DNA of 64,000 nucleotides from an uncultured Paracoccaceae bacterium (GCA_947494675.1 CANLVP010000002.1:248001-312000), one strand, 5' to 3'. Shown: positions 33,215 to 42,745, counted from the stretch's first letter. Numbers and translations: made by a program. The notes: generated from the letters alone by a model not told the origin.

Positions 33215-34219
33215 TCAGCCGTCGAAGTTGACCTCTTCCATGATGCGCAACGCAGCAGCACGGTGGCTGGCCAGTTCGGTGAGCGACACGTCGTCCGCGG
33301 TAAAGCTGCCCCAGCTTGCCACAAGCTCTGACACTTCAGCCTCGGCGAGGACAGGGTATTCGCTGTTTTCCTCGGCATAGATCGCTTGGGCGGCAGGCGA
33401 GACGAGGTATTCCATCAGCTGGATCGCCTCATCTGGGTTGCTGGACGATTGGGTCAGCGCGATGCCAGAGACGTTGATGTGTGTGCCGCCCCCTTCGAAT
33501 TCAGGGAATTCGATCCGCACGGCGTTGGCCCATTCTGTCTGCTCTTCATCGGCAAGCATTTTGCCCATGTAGTAGGTGTTGCCCAAAGAGATGTCGCATT
33601 CGCCAGCCCAGATCGCTTTGACCTGTGCGCGGTCGTTGCCTTGTGGGGTGCGGGCCAGATTGGCCTTGACGCCAGCGGCCCATTCTTTGGCAGCTTCTTC
33701 ACCGTGTGTTGCGATGGCGGCGGACAGCAGGGCGAGGTTGTAGTTGTGCAGGCCAGAGCGGGTACAGATGCGGCCGGCCCATTTGGGGTCAGCAAGATCT
33801 TCGTAGCTTGTGACTTCGCCGTCAGCGACGCGGTCTTTGCTGGCGTAGACGATGCGGGCGCGTTCGGTCAGCGCGAACCAGTCGTTGTTTTCGCCGCGCA
33901 GGTTTGCGGGGACGGCTGATGTCAGCACTTCGCTATCGACGGTTTGCACAACACCGGCATCCACAACGCGGGACAGGTTGGCGATGTCGACGGTCATCAC
34001 GAGATCGGCGGGCGAACGGGCGCCTTCGGTCTTGAGGCGCTCAACCAAGCCGTCTTCGACGAATTGCAGATCAACAGCGATGCCGGTGTCTGCGGTGAAC
34101 GCATCCATGACGGGCTGGATCAGGTCGGGCTGACGGGTGGTGTAGATTGTGACGTCTGCAAAGGCCGGAGCGGCAAGAACGAGTGCGGTGCTGGCCAAGC
34201 AGATGGCGCGGATGGACAT
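33215..34219 (-). CDS. Iron(III)-type ABC transporter periplasmic binding protein
   Basis: A 334-residue periplasmic protein with signal peptide MSIRAICLASTALVLAAPAFA. The mature start DVTIYTTRQPDLIQPVMDAFTADTGI and the 'NTYYMGKMLADEE' motif with adjacent tyrosines fit the FbpA/FutA ferric-binding family. The ATG at 34219 has GGAG upstream inside a possible longer start (34237). Two iron-box-like sequences precede it. No permease or ATPase gene is adjacent, so it must work with components encoded elsewhere. Confidence 0.88.
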   Translation of the reverse strand: MSIRAICLASTALVLAAPAFADVTIYTTRQPDLIQPVMDAFTADTGIAVDLQFVEDGLVERLKTEGARSPADLVMTVDIANLSRVVDAGVVQTVDSEVLTSAVPANLRGENNDWFALTERARIVYASKDRVADGEVTSYEDLADPKWAGRICTRSGLHNYNLALLSAAIATHGEEAAKEWAAGVKANLARTPQGNDRAQVKAIWAGECDISLGNTYYMGKMLADEEQTEWANAVRIEFPEFEGGGTHINVSGIALTQSSSNPDEAIQLMEYLVSPAAQAIYAEENSEYPVLAEAEVSELVASWGSFTADDVSLTELASHRAAALRIMEEVNFDG

Positions 34220-34258
34220 GGGAGTGTCTCCATTCAAGGTTTCGATGGGCGCTTTAAG

Positions 34259-34277
34259 CCTGACTCTTTTAGTCGGG
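34259..34277 (-). promoter_or_regulatory. Iron-responsive box, proximal copy
   Basis: Read on the minus strand, CCCGACTAAAAGAGTCAGG is a near-perfect inverted repeat fitting the (T/C)GA-N9-TCA layout of RirA/iron-Rhodo boxes known in alphaproteobacteria. It overlaps the spacer of a possible promoter with -35 TTGACC at 34276-34281. It is 40 bases upstream of the binding-protein ATG. Confidence 0.6.
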
Positions 34278-34283
34278 TCAATA

Positions 34284-34302
34284 CCTGAATTTTTTAGTCA
34301 GG
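34284..34302 (-). promoter_or_regulatory. Iron-responsive box, distal copy
   Basis: CCTGACTAAAAAATTCAGG on the minus strand has exact TGA-N9-TCA spacing and matches the proximal copy at 14 of 19 positions; the centres are 25 bases apart. Its left end overlaps the last codons of mazG. Two such sites in tandem suggest cooperative repression by an iron- or Fe-S-sensing Rrf2-family regulator (RirA/IscR). Inferred. Confidence 0.6.
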
Positions 34303-35113
34303 CTTTTTCAGCGGCTTTCGCCGCGTCCCAAAGCGCGTCCATTTCGGCAAGATCACTGTCGGCGGGTTTACGGCCGTCTTGCGCGAGCGCGTCCTCAATC
34401 GCGGCGAACCTTCGGGTGAATTTGGCGTTGGCAGCGCGCAACGCTTCTTCGGGGTCGATTTTGAGGTGCCGGGCGAGGTTGGCCATCACAAAGAGCATAT
34501 CGCCGTATTCTTCGGCCATCTCGGCGGGGGTGAGGGTATCGCGCGCCTCGACCAATTCGGCGGCTTCTTCTTGCAGCTTGTCGATGACATGGCTGACGTC
34601 GGGCCAGTCAAAGCCGACGCGGGCGGCGCGCTTTTGCAATTTGACGGCCCGCATCAGGGCGGGCAGGCCAAGGGCGACACCGTCAAGTGTGCGGGTCTCT
34701 TTCTTGCCTGCGCGTTCCTTGGCTTTGATAGCCTCCCAATCGGCGGTTTGCTGGTCCGCGGATTTGTCACGCGATTCGTCACCAAAGACATGCGGGTGGC
34801 GGGCGACCATTTTGTCGCTGATGTTTTTGACCACGGAATCGAATGTGAAATGCCCAGCCTCGGCCCCCATTTGCGTGTGATAGACCGATTGCAGCAGCAG
34901 ATCGCCCAGCTCGCCCTCAAGCTCTGGCCAGTCGCGGCGCTGGATGGCGTCGGCAACCTCATACGCCTCTTCAATCGTGTAGGGGGCGATGCTGTCGAAG
35001 TCTTGCTCGATGTCCCAAGGGCAGCCTGTGGCAGGATCGCGCAGGCGGCGCATGATTTCTAACAGGCGCGGCATCCCGCCGTTTGGATCGTGGATAAGCG
35101 TGTCGTCGGGCAT
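34298..35113 (-). CDS. mazG: Nucleoside triphosphate pyrophosphohydrolase MazG
   Basis: A 271-residue MazG with two tandem all-alpha NTP-PPase domains. The first has the 'CPWDIEQDFDSIAPYTIEEAYEVADAI' and ELEGELGDLLLQSVYH metal-binding motifs, the second 'VGFDWPDVSHVIDKLQEEAAELVEA' and EEYGDMLFVMANLARHL. Both catalytic EExxE/ExxD sets look intact. It hydrolyses non-canonical and excess NTPs to NMP and PPi. The ATG at 35113 gives the normal start (MPDDTLIHDPNGGMPRLLEIM). Confidence 0.95.
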   Translation of the reverse strand: MPDDTLIHDPNGGMPRLLEIMRRLRDPATGCPWDIEQDFDSIAPYTIEEAYEVADAIQRRDWPELEGELGDLLLQSVYHTQMGAEAGHFTFDSVVKNISDKMVARHPHVFGDESRDKSADQQTADWEAIKAKERAGKKETRTLDGVALGLPALMRAVKLQKRAARVGFDWPDVSHVIDKLQEEAAELVEARDTLTPAEMAEEYGDMLFVMANLARHLKIDPEEALRAANAKFTRRFAAIEDALAQDGRKPADSDLAEMDALWDAAKAAEKA

Positions 35114-35170
35114 TGCGGATCGTCCCTTGGTGGTGTTGTCTGAAGCTAACGAGCCAAGGGAGCGAAGGCC

Positions 35171-36337
35171 ATGCCAGTTGTGAACCGGATCGCGGGATAT
35201 GCCGATGAGATGAAGACGTGGCGGCGGCATCTGCATACGATGCCAGAGCTGATGTTCGACTGTCACAAGACGGCGGCGTTTGTGGCCGAAAAGCTACGGG
35301 CCTTTGGGGTGGATGAGATCCACGAGGGGATCGCGGAGAGCGGCATTGTCGCGATCATCAATGGCAAGGGCGATGGGCCGACGATTGGGTTGCGGGCCGA
35401 TATGGATGCGCTGCCGATGGCGGAACAGACCGGGCTGGAGTACGCCAGTGAGGTGGATGGCATGATGCATGCCTGTGGCCATGACGGGCACACCACGATG
35501 CTTCTGGGCGCCGCGCAATATCTGGCGGAGACGCGGAATTTTTCGGGCCGTGTCGCGCTAATTTTTCAGCCTGCCGAGGAAGAGGGCGGCGGCGGGAATG
35601 TGATGGTGCAGGAAGGTATCCTTGACCGGTTTGATGTGGGCGAGGTCTATGCGTTGCACAATGCGCCCGGCACGCCGGTGGGGCAGTTTTATACCACGAT
35701 GGGCCCGATCATGGCGGCGGTGGATACGTTTGAGGTGCATATCAAGGGCAAGGGCGGGCACGGGGCCTATCCGCATGAGTGCATTGACCCGATTGTCGCC
35801 GCTGTTGGCATGGTGCAGGCCATTCAGACCATCGTCAGTCGCAACCATGATGGTCGGCAAGAGATCGTGATTTCGGTGACGCAGATCCATGCGGGCACGG
35901 TCAACAATGTGATCCCCGAGACGGCCTATATCAACGGCACGGTGCGGACCTTTGACAAGGACGTGCAGGCGCTGGTGCAAAAGCGGCTGCCAGAGGTGAT
36001 TGCGGGACAGGCGGCCTCTTACGGGGTTGAGGCAGAGTTTTCCTACGAGGTGGGGTATCCCGCGACGATCAACGATCCGGACCGGGCCGCTTTTGCTGCA
36101 GCGGTGGCGCGCGAGATCGCGGGTGAGGCTGGCGTCACAACCGATGCGGTGCCTGAGATGGGTGCGGAGGATTTCTCCTATCTGTTGAACGCGCGACCCG
36201 GCGCCTATCTGTTTGTCGGCAATGGGGAAACGGCGGGGCTGCATCACCCAGCTTATGATTTTGATGATGAGACGGCGGCCTATGGCGCGTCGTTCTTTGC
36301 GCGGCTGGTGGAACGGGCGCAGCCGGTTTCGGGATGA
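35171..36337 (+). CDS. M20-family amidohydrolase (hippurate hydrolase-like)
   Basis: A 388-residue metal-dependent M20D amidohydrolase that releases an acyl group from an N-acyl amino acid or related amide. Metal ligands are in MMHACGHDGHTTML (residues about 97-110), PAEEEGGGG (Glu pair), LHNAPG and the C-terminal LHHPAYDFDD. The lid-domain entry is KGKGGHGAYPHECIDP. It is the first gene of a four-gene operon with an aminotransferase and two ureohydrolases, overlapping the next gene by 4 bases. The substrate is likely an N-acylated amine or amino acid used by the following enzymes. Confidence 0.9.
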   Translation: MPVVNRIAGYADEMKTWRRHLHTMPELMFDCHKTAAFVAEKLRAFGVDEIHEGIAESGIVAIINGKGDGPTIGLRADMDALPMAEQTGLEYASEVDGMMHACGHDGHTTMLLGAAQYLAETRNFSGRVALIFQPAEEEGGGGNVMVQEGILDRFDVGEVYALHNAPGTPVGQFYTTMGPIMAAVDTFEVHIKGKGGHGAYPHECIDPIVAAVGMVQAIQTIVSRNHDGRQEIVISVTQIHAGTVNNVIPETAYINGTVRTFDKDVQALVQKRLPEVIAGQAASYGVEAEFSYEVGYPATINDPDRAAFAAAVAREIAGEAGVTTDAVPEMGAEDFSYLLNARPGAYLFVGNGETAGLHHPAYDFDDETAAYGASFFARLVERAQPVSG

Positions 36338-37683
36338 GCAACCTCGCCGCTTTGGATCAGGCGCACGCGCTGCATCCCTGGACCCATTTTGACAGCTTCG
36401 CGGCCACGCCACCTATGGTGATGTCGCGGGGGGACGGGTGTTATCTGTGGGATGATCAGGGGCGGCGATATCTGGATGCAGTTGGCGGCTTGTGGTGCAC
36501 CAACATCGGCCTTGGGCGGCGCGAGATGGCGGATGCGATTGCCGATCAAGTGCTGAAGCTGGGGTTTTCTTCAACCTTTGTGGATATGACGAACGATCCC
36601 GCAGCGCTTTTGGCGGCGAAACTGGCCGAGATTGCGCCCGGCGATCTGAACCGCGTGCATTTCACCACGGGCGGGTCGACGGCGATCGATAGCGCCTACC
36701 GGATGGCGCAATTTGTGCAGGCCGCACGGGGGTTTAAGGGCCGCACCCATGTGATTGCGCGGCAGCATTCCTATCACGGATCGACCTTCGTGGCGATGTC
36801 GGTGGGGATGCGAAATGGCGATCGGGCCGCAGAGTTCACCTATAAGACCGACACCATTCACCACGTCAGCGCGCCCTATGTCTACCGCGAGGGGGCAACG
36901 ACGGCGGCGCTGGTGGCGGAGTTCGAGGCCAAGATCGCCGAGGTTGGGGCGGACAAGATCGCGGCGTTTTTTGCCGAACCCATTCAAGCCTCAGGCGGTG
37001 TGCTGGTGCCGCCAGACAACTATTTGAAGGCGATGTGGGAGGTCTGTCAGCGGCTCGGCATCCTGTTCATCACCGATGAGGTCGTGACCGGGTTTGGGCG
37101 TTTGGGGCATTGGTTCGCGTCTTGGGACGTCTACGGCGTGCAGCCGGACATCATTTGTTGTGCAAAGGGGTTGAGCTCTGGCTATCAACCTATTGGTGCT
37201 GTTATATTTTCTGACAAGCTTTGGGCGGATATGGCGGGGGACCGCTGGTATACCTCGGGCTTTACCTATGCGGGGCATCCGGTGGCCTGTGCGGCGGCGT
37301 TGAAGAATATTGAGATTATCGCACGCGAGGGTTTGCTGGATCATGCGTCTAAGATGGGGGCGCTGTTTCAGGAGGGGCTTGCGACGTTAAGCGAGCTGCC
37401 GATTGTAGGGGATGTGCGGGGGCATACACTGATCGGCTGTGTAGAAAACGTGGCCGATAAGGCGACGAAGCGACCCTTGCCAGATGAGATCGACATTGGC
37501 AAACGTGTGAGTAATGCCGCAGAGGCAAGAGGTCTGCTTGTACGGCCAATCGGGGCATTGAATGTGATGTCGCCAAGCCTCATCATCACGCCGGAACAGA
37601 TTGATTTTGTGGTGGAAAACCTGCGAGCGGCGATCATGGACGTGACAGACACGCTGGTGCGTGAAGGAGTGGCAATCGGATGA
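36334..37683 (+). CDS. Class III PLP-dependent aminotransferase
   Basis: A 449-residue omega-aminotransferase. The substrate-binding 'GLWCTNIGLGRREMADAI' region lies near residue 50, phosphate-binding GGSTAIDSAYRMAQF near 110, the PLP-contacting ITDEVVTGFGRLGHWFASW near 247, and the Schiff-base lysine in IICCAKGLSSGYQPIGAVIF near 280. It likely transaminates a diamine or omega-amino acid (putrescine, 4-aminobutyrate or similar). Both ends overlap neighbours by 4 bases (ATGA), so stoichiometric production with the amidohydrolase and agmatinase-like enzymes is expected. Confidence 0.9.
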   Translation: MSNLAALDQAHALHPWTHFDSFAATPPMVMSRGDGCYLWDDQGRRYLDAVGGLWCTNIGLGRREMADAIADQVLKLGFSSTFVDMTNDPAALLAAKLAEIAPGDLNRVHFTTGGSTAIDSAYRMAQFVQAARGFKGRTHVIARQHSYHGSTFVAMSVGMRNGDRAAEFTYKTDTIHHVSAPYVYREGATTAALVAEFEAKIAEVGADKIAAFFAEPIQASGGVLVPPDNYLKAMWEVCQRLGILFITDEVVTGFGRLGHWFASWDVYGVQPDIICCAKGLSSGYQPIGAVIFSDKLWADMAGDRWYTSGFTYAGHPVACAAALKNIEIIAREGLLDHASKMGALFQEGLATLSELPIVGDVRGHTLIGCVENVADKATKRPLPDEIDIGKRVSNAAEARGLLVRPIGALNVMSPSLIITPEQIDFVVENLRAAIMDVTDTLVREGVAIG

Positions 37684-38648
37684 CATTGGACAATGCCAAG
37701 AAGGAAATCGATCTGGCGTTTACACGCGATGGGCATCGTGGTTTGGGGTTTGAAAACGCCTTTGGCGGGGCCACGTCGTTCTTGCGGCGTAGCTATACCA
37801 AGGACCTGACGGGTGTTGATCTTGCGGTGACAGGCGTGCCGTTTGATCAGGCGGTGACAAACCGTCCGGGCGCGCGCTTTGGCCCCCGTGCGATCCGCGA
37901 AGCGAGCACATTGCAGCCCTATGACCCGCCTTATGGCTGGGACGGGTTTGACCCCTTGGGCGAATTCTCCATCATCGACTATGGCGATCTGGCATTTGAC
38001 TATGCCCATACGCCAAGTTTTCCGCTGCTGCTTGAGGCACATATCGCGGGGATTATTGGGCAGGGTCCGGGGACAGTGACGCTGGGGGGTGATCATTTCA
38101 TAACTCTCCCGATATTAAGGGCTTACGCGGCGAAGTTCGGGCCGATGTCGGTCATTCAGTTTGATGCCCATAGCGACCTTTGGGCGGACGACGACATGGA
38201 CCGGATCGACCATGGGACGTTCATGTACAAGGCGGTGAAACTGGGCCTCGTGGATGTGACCCGTTCGGTGCAGGTGGGCATCCGGACGGAGTGCGAGGAC
38301 TACCTTGGCATGCCTTATATCGATGCGCGGACTTGCCATGAAGAAGGCGCAAGCCATGTCGTGGAGCGCGTGAAAGAGATCGTGGGCGATCATCCGACCT
38401 ATGTGACCTTTGATATTGACGCGCTTGATCCGGCCTTTGCACCCGGCACCGGGACCCCGGTCTGGGGTGGTCTGGCGTCTTGGCAGGCGGCGGCGATGCT
38501 GCGCGATCTGGCGGGGATCAATATGGTCGGAGGCGACGTGGTTGAGGTGTCACCGCAATATGACGTGAGCGGTGCCACGGCGGTCGCGGGCGCACATGTC
38601 GCGATGGAGCTTTGCTGTTTAGCGCTATGGAACGAAAGGGAAAAGTAA
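37680..38648 (+). CDS. Agmatinase-family ureohydrolase, copy 1
   Basis: A 322-residue binuclear manganese ureohydrolase. Metal-binding motifs are TLGGDHFITLP (His), IQFDAHSDLW (Asp/His/Asp) and YVTFDIDALDPAFAPGTGTP (two Asp). It hydrolyses a guanidino compound to amine plus urea. The N-terminal half is rather different from copy 2 and includes 'GGATSFLRRSYTKDLTGVDLAVTGVPFDQAVTNRPGARFGPRAIR', so the two probably prefer different substrates such as agmatine versus guanidinobutyrate or arginine-like compounds. Its stop shares one base with the next start (TAATG). Confidence 0.9.
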   Translation: MTLDNAKKEIDLAFTRDGHRGLGFENAFGGATSFLRRSYTKDLTGVDLAVTGVPFDQAVTNRPGARFGPRAIREASTLQPYDPPYGWDGFDPLGEFSIIDYGDLAFDYAHTPSFPLLLEAHIAGIIGQGPGTVTLGGDHFITLPILRAYAAKFGPMSVIQFDAHSDLWADDDMDRIDHGTFMYKAVKLGLVDVTRSVQVGIRTECEDYLGMPYIDARTCHEEGASHVVERVKEIVGDHPTYVTFDIDALDPAFAPGTGTPVWGGLASWQAAAMLRDLAGINMVGGDVVEVSPQYDVSGATAVAGAHVAMELCCLALWNEREK

Positions 38649-39589
38649 TGCCTGAGATGCCAATTTCCGGGAATGATCTGGCGCGGTTTTCCGGTCCGCA
38701 AACCTTCATGCGGTTGCCAGAGGCGGCATCAGCTGAGGGGCTGGATGTGGGGTTCATCGGCGTGCCGATGGATATTGGCACCTCCTGGCGGTCGGGCACG
38801 CGGTTTGGGCCAAAACAGCTGCGGCAGGAAAGTGCGATGATCCGGCCCTATAACATTCAGACCGGGGCCGCGCCCTTTGATGCGCTGCATTGTGCGGACC
38901 TTGGGGATATTGCGATTAATACGTTTAGCCTTAGCGATACTATTCGTATTATTACAGAGACTTACGATGTGCACCTCAAGCATGATTTCATCCCGATGGG
39001 GCTGGGTGGTGACCATACGATGACGCTACCGATCCTGCGGTCGATTGCCAAAAAGCATGGGCCGGTGGCGCTTGTGCATGTGGACGCCCATGCGGATGTG
39101 AATGACGAGATGTTTGGGGAGCGTGAGACCCATGGCACCGTGTTCCGCCGCGCCTATGAAGAGGGGATATTGGTGGCCGATAAGGTGCATCAGATCGGCC
39201 TGCGCGGCACGGGCTATACGGCAGATGATTTTACCGAAGCGGCGGGCTGGGGCTTTAACCAATATCTGGCGCCAGAGTTGTGGCATAAGTCATTGACACC
39301 ATTGGCAAAAAACATCCGTGAGCAAATTGGTAACCACCCCACATATATAACCTATGACATAGATTCGCTTGATCCGGCCTATGCGCCGGGGACCGGGACG
39401 CCGGAGATTGGCGGCTTGACGACGCCACAGGCGATGGAACTGATCAGAGGTTTGAAAGGATTGAACATTGTGGGCTGCGACTTGGTCGAAGTGTCGCCGC
39501 CCTATGATACCAGCGGGAACACCGCGTTGACGGGGGCGAACCTGATGTTTGAGCTCTTGTCGATTTTGCCCGGCGTGCCATATCGATAG
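38648..39589 (+). CDS. speB: Agmatinase-family ureohydrolase, copy 2
   Basis: A 313-residue ureohydrolase, closer in layout to classical agmatinase (SpeB). Metal motifs are GLGGDHTMTLP, LVHVDAHADVND, and YITYDIDSLDPAYAPGTGTPEIGG. The N-terminal 'MRLPEAASAEGLDVGFIGVPMDIGTSWRSGTRFGPKQLRQES' stretch is typical of agmatinases and guanidinobutyrases. The ATG at 38648 follows the previous stop with a one-base overlap. Some AT-richer runs (38915-38960, 39295-39355) stand out against the otherwise GC-rich codon use. Substrate assignment between agmatine and guanidinobutyrate is uncertain. Confidence 0.88.
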   Translation: MPEMPISGNDLARFSGPQTFMRLPEAASAEGLDVGFIGVPMDIGTSWRSGTRFGPKQLRQESAMIRPYNIQTGAAPFDALHCADLGDIAINTFSLSDTIRIITETYDVHLKHDFIPMGLGGDHTMTLPILRSIAKKHGPVALVHVDAHADVNDEMFGERETHGTVFRRAYEEGILVADKVHQIGLRGTGYTADDFTEAAGWGFNQYLAPELWHKSLTPLAKNIREQIGNHPTYITYDIDSLDPAYAPGTGTPEIGGLTTPQAMELIRGLKGLNIVGCDLVEVSPPYDTSGNTALTGANLMFELLSILPGVPYR

Positions 39590-39616
39590 TCGTGCAGGGC
39601 AGAAGGTGTTGGCATC

Positions 39617-40063
39617 ATGAAACTGGTTGTGGTCTTGGCAGTGCTAGTTTTGGCCGGGCTGGGGGTGATCCGGTTTGTACCGATTGATCCCGCGCGCGTC
39701 CATACCCCAAGCCATGCTGACGTACCCGGTGATGTGAGCACCGCCACGCGGTTTGTCGCGACGCGGCAGATCACAACAACGGGCGAAGGGATATTAACCG
39801 CAGCGGACCGGATGATCCGGGCCACACCACGCACAAGCCTGTTGGCGGGCGATGTGGCGGAGGGGCGGATTTCCTATGTCACACGCAGTGCCATCATCGG
39901 ATTTCCCGACTACGTCACGATCGAGGCCTTGGAAGGTGACGAAGGCACGCTGCTTGTTGTGCGCAGTCGGGCGCGCTTTGCCGGTTACGACTGGGGCACC
40001 AACAAGGCGCGGGTTGAAGGCTGGCTGGCGCAGCTTGGGCCCTTGGTCGTGAGCCCATCTTGA
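39617..40063 (+). CDS. DUF1499 family membrane-anchored protein
   Basis: A 148-residue protein with an N-terminal membrane anchor ([19 protein letters not shown]) and a DUF1499 body: '[21 protein letters not shown]...[29 protein letters not shown]'. Family members are extracytoplasmic proteins of unknown function. It lies 27 bases after the ureohydrolase operon and before prfA, and may be co-transcribed with either. Confidence 0.85.
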   Translation: MKLVVVLAVLVLAGLGVIRFVPIDPARVHTPSHADVPGDVSTATRFVATRQITTTGEGILTAADRMIRATPRTSLLAGDVAEGRISYVTRSAIIGFPDYVTIEALEGDEGTLLVVRSRARFAGYDWGTNKARVEGWLAQLGPLVVSPS

Positions 40064-40094
40064 CGAAGCGGCATCGGGGAGGCATCTGCAGGGG

Positions 40095-41153
40095 ATGATA
40101 CCCACAGACCGTATGCACCAAATCGTTGACCGCTTTCAGTTCCTGGAGGCGAAGATGTCCGGCGGCGTGGACGGCGGCGATATTGCGGCGCTTGCCAAGG
40201 AATACAGCGACCTCAAGCCGGTGGTTGAAGTCGTGCAGCATTATCAGGGGCTTGTCAGCCAGATCGCGGATGCAGAGGCGATGCTGGATGATCCTGAAAT
40301 GAAAGAGCTGGCAGAGATGGAGCTGCCTGATCTGCGCACTGCACTTGCGCAATCGGAAAGCGAAGTGCAGCTGGCGCTTTTGCCCAAGGATGCGGCTGAC
40401 GGGAGGCCCGCGTTGCTGGAGATCCGGCCCGGGACGGGCGGCGACGAGGCGGGGCTTTTTGCCGGTGATCTTTTGCGGATGTATCAGCGCTATGCCGAAA
40501 AGCAGGGCTGGTCGTTTGAGATTTTGGAGCAATCCCTGTCGGAGCTTGGCGGCGTCAAAGAAGTGACAGCGCGGATTGCGGGCGATGGCGTTTTTGCACG
40601 GATGAAATACGAATCCGGTGTGCACCGCGTGCAGCGCGTGCCCGAGACGGAAAGCGGCGGGCGCATCCATACCTCTGCCGCGACGGTGGCGGTGCTGCCC
40701 GAGGCCGAAGACGTGGATATTGAGATCAACCCATCCGACATTCGCATCGATACCATGCGGGCGTCAGGGTCGGGCGGGCAGCATGTGAACACCACAGATT
40801 CGGCGGTGCGTATTCTGCACGAGCCTACGGGAATCATCGTTGTCAGTTCCGAAAAGTCACAGCACCGCAACCGCGAGATCGCGATGCAGGTGCTCAAGAC
40901 CCGGCTGTTTGATCTGGAACGTCAAAGGGTCGATAGCGAGCGGTCGGCGGACAGGAAGTCTCAGGTCGGGTCTGGTGACCGGTCAGAGCGAATCCGGACC
41001 TATAATTTCCCGCAGGGGCGGATGACGGATCACCGGATCAACCTGACGCTTTATTCGTTGGGGCAGGTGATGCAGGGCCATTTGGACGAGATTATTGATG
41101 CCTTGCAAGCGGACGCGCAGGCGCAATTGCTGGCCGAGATGGGCGACGGATGA
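40095..41153 (+). CDS. prfA: Peptide chain release factor 1
   Basis: A 352-residue class I release factor reading UAA and UAG. The catalytic GGQ is at 227-229 in [19 protein letters not shown], the substrate of the PrmC methyltransferase encoded immediately downstream. Also typical are [14 protein letters not shown] (about 109-122) and [18 protein letters not shown]. The start at 40095 could alternatively be the ATG at 40113, since a purine-rich site is ambiguous here. Confidence 0.97.
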   Translation: MIPTDRMHQIVDRFQFLEAKMSGGVDGGDIAALAKEYSDLKPVVEVVQHYQGLVSQIADAEAMLDDPEMKELAEMELPDLRTALAQSESEVQLALLPKDAADGRPALLEIRPGTGGDEAGLFAGDLLRMYQRYAEKQGWSFEILEQSLSELGGVKEVTARIAGDGVFARMKYESGVHRVQRVPETESGGRIHTSAATVAVLPEAEDVDIEINPSDIRIDTMRASGSGGQHVNTTDSAVRILHEPTGIIVVSSEKSQHRNREIAMQVLKTRLFDLERQRVDSERSADRKSQVGSGDRSERIRTYNFPQGRMTDHRINLTLYSLGQVMQGHLDEIIDALQADAQAQLLAEMGDG

Positions 41154-41998
41154 CCGCGCAAGAGGCGCTGACAGAGGCGATTGCCGCGCTGAAAGACGCA
41201 GGGGTGGAGGATGCCGCACGCGATGCCCGGCGGTTGTTGGCCCATGTTCTGGATATTGATGCGGGCCGTGTGACGCTGATCCTGCCGGACCCGATTGGTG
41301 TGGCAGAGCGTGCGGCGTTTCAGCGGATGATCGTAGAGCGGTGCCGCCGTGTGCCGGTTTCGCATTTGACGGGACAGCGGACGTTTTATGGGCGCAGCTT
41401 TGAGGTGGGGCCAGACGTGCTTGATCCCCGGCCAGAGACTGAGACGCTGGTGGCTGAGGCATTGTCACAGCCCTTTGTCCGCGTGTTGGACCTTGGCACT
41501 GGGTCGGGGTGTATCGTCACCACGCTGTTGGCCGAGGCGGGCGTGACCGCCTTTGGCATCGGTACTGATGTCTCGCCTGCTGCACTTGCCATCGCGGGGC
41601 GCAACGCCGCGCGTTTGGGGGTGGCGGACCGGGTGCAGTTTCACGCAGGCGACTGGCTTGATGCGGTGCCAAGCGGTGCCGATTTTGATCTGATCGTCAG
41701 CAACCCGCCCTATATCGCCGCCGATGAAATGCCCGGGCTGGCGCCGGAAGTGCGCGATTTTGAACCGCGTGTGGCGCTGACGGATGAGGGTGACGGGCTT
41801 GCGTGTTACCGGATCATCACCGCAAAGGCGCAGGCGTATCTGGTGCGGGGCGGTCGCCTTATGGTTGAGATCGGCCCGACACAGGGCCAAGCTGTTGCGA
41901 AGATGATGGAAAACGCGGGATTCGCGCAGGTCCGGATAACCACTGATCTGGATGGCCGTGACCGCGTTGTGAGTGGTGAAAAACCGCGCACTGGTTAG
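41150..41998 (+). CDS. prmC: Release factor glutamine methyltransferase
   Basis: A 282-residue SAM-dependent methyltransferase that methylates the GGQ glutamine of RF1/RF2. An N-terminal helical substrate-recognition domain is followed by the SAM motif [16 protein letters not shown] and the catalytic NPPY in [13 protein letters not shown]. It overlaps prfA by 4 bases, a near-universal pairing. Confidence 0.96.
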   Translation: MTAQEALTEAIAALKDAGVEDAARDARRLLAHVLDIDAGRVTLILPDPIGVAERAAFQRMIVERCRRVPVSHLTGQRTFYGRSFEVGPDVLDPRPETETLVAEALSQPFVRVLDLGTGSGCIVTTLLAEAGVTAFGIGTDVSPAALAIAGRNAARLGVADRVQFHAGDWLDAVPSGADFDLIVSNPPYIAADEMPGLAPEVRDFEPRVALTDEGDGLACYRIITAKAQAYLVRGGRLMVEIGPTQGQAVAKMMENAGFAQVRITTDLDGRDRVVSGEKPRTG

Positions 41999-42184
41999 GT
42001 TTTAGCCATCCGTTAAGGGTTTTAGGCTTGTATTGGCGGCAACTTCGTGCTTTTTGAGAGGCGTCTAAGGTTGAGCACGATGCTCGCCATGACATGTCGC
42101 CATACATCGCTTGGGCCTTTGGATCGCACTGCTGCGACTGCCCGAAAAGCGCAACATTTGCCACAGGCTTGACGAAAGCACATC

Positions 42185-42712
42185 ATGAGATCTTCGAAGT
42201 CCCGGTCACGGAATAAGAACCGTAATAACCGTCCCTCTGGCGGCAACATTATCAACCGGGTGTTTGATAGCTCTGGCCCCGACGGCAAGGTGCGCGGCAC
42301 GCCGCAGCAGATCATCGAGAAATATAACCAGATGCACCGTGATGCGGTGTTGGCGGGTGATCGCGTGGACGCGGAAAACTATGCCCAGCACGCAGAGCAT
42401 TACACACGGATGCTGGCCGAGGCGCAGCGCGAAGTGGATGCCAAGCGCGAAGAGCAGGAGGAACAGAACCGTCAGCGGCAGGCAGAGCGTGACCGTGAAC
42501 GGAATGAGCGTTTGCGGGCGCAGGAAGAGGCTGCAGGTGGTGGTGACCAGCCCGACAGCGGCCTTGTTGAGACGCCAGAGGCGCGCAGCAATGCCCAGCC
42601 TGAACAAGATGCAAAACCGGCCCGCAAGCCGCGCCAGCGCAAGCCGCGCGCGCCCAAAAGCGATGCGCCGCCACAGCCCGATCCGGGCAGCGCGCCGGAA
42701 GCCGCAGAATAG
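42185..42712 (+). CDS. DUF4167 family protein
   Basis: A 175-residue basic then acidic low-complexity protein. The DUF4167 core is 'NIINRVFDSSGPDGKVRGTPQQIIEKYNQMHRDAVLAGDRVDAENYAQHAEHYTRML' (residues about 21-77), preceded by an Arg/Asn-rich head (MRSSKSRSRNKNRNNRPSGG). After residue 78 there is a charged coiled coil and a Pro/Ala/Lys-rich tail. The head suggests RNA binding. The family is nearly confined to alphaproteobacteria; function unknown. A good terminator follows. Confidence 0.9.
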   Translation: MRSSKSRSRNKNRNNRPSGGNIINRVFDSSGPDGKVRGTPQQIIEKYNQMHRDAVLAGDRVDAENYAQHAEHYTRMLAEAQREVDAKREEQEEQNRQRQAERDRERNERLRAQEEAAGGGDQPDSGLVETPEARSNAQPEQDAKPARKPRQRKPRAPKSDAPPQPDPGSAPEAAE

Positions 42713-42718
42713 CAAAAC

Positions 42719-42745
42719 ACCCCGCCCGATGAGGCGGGGTTTTTT
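42719..42745 (+). terminator. Intrinsic terminator after the DUF4167 gene
   Basis: ACCCCGCC-CGATGA-GGCGGGGT, a GC-rich 8-base-pair stem with a 6-base loop, runs directly into six T residues. It begins 7 bases after the stop codon. Confidence 0.9.
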
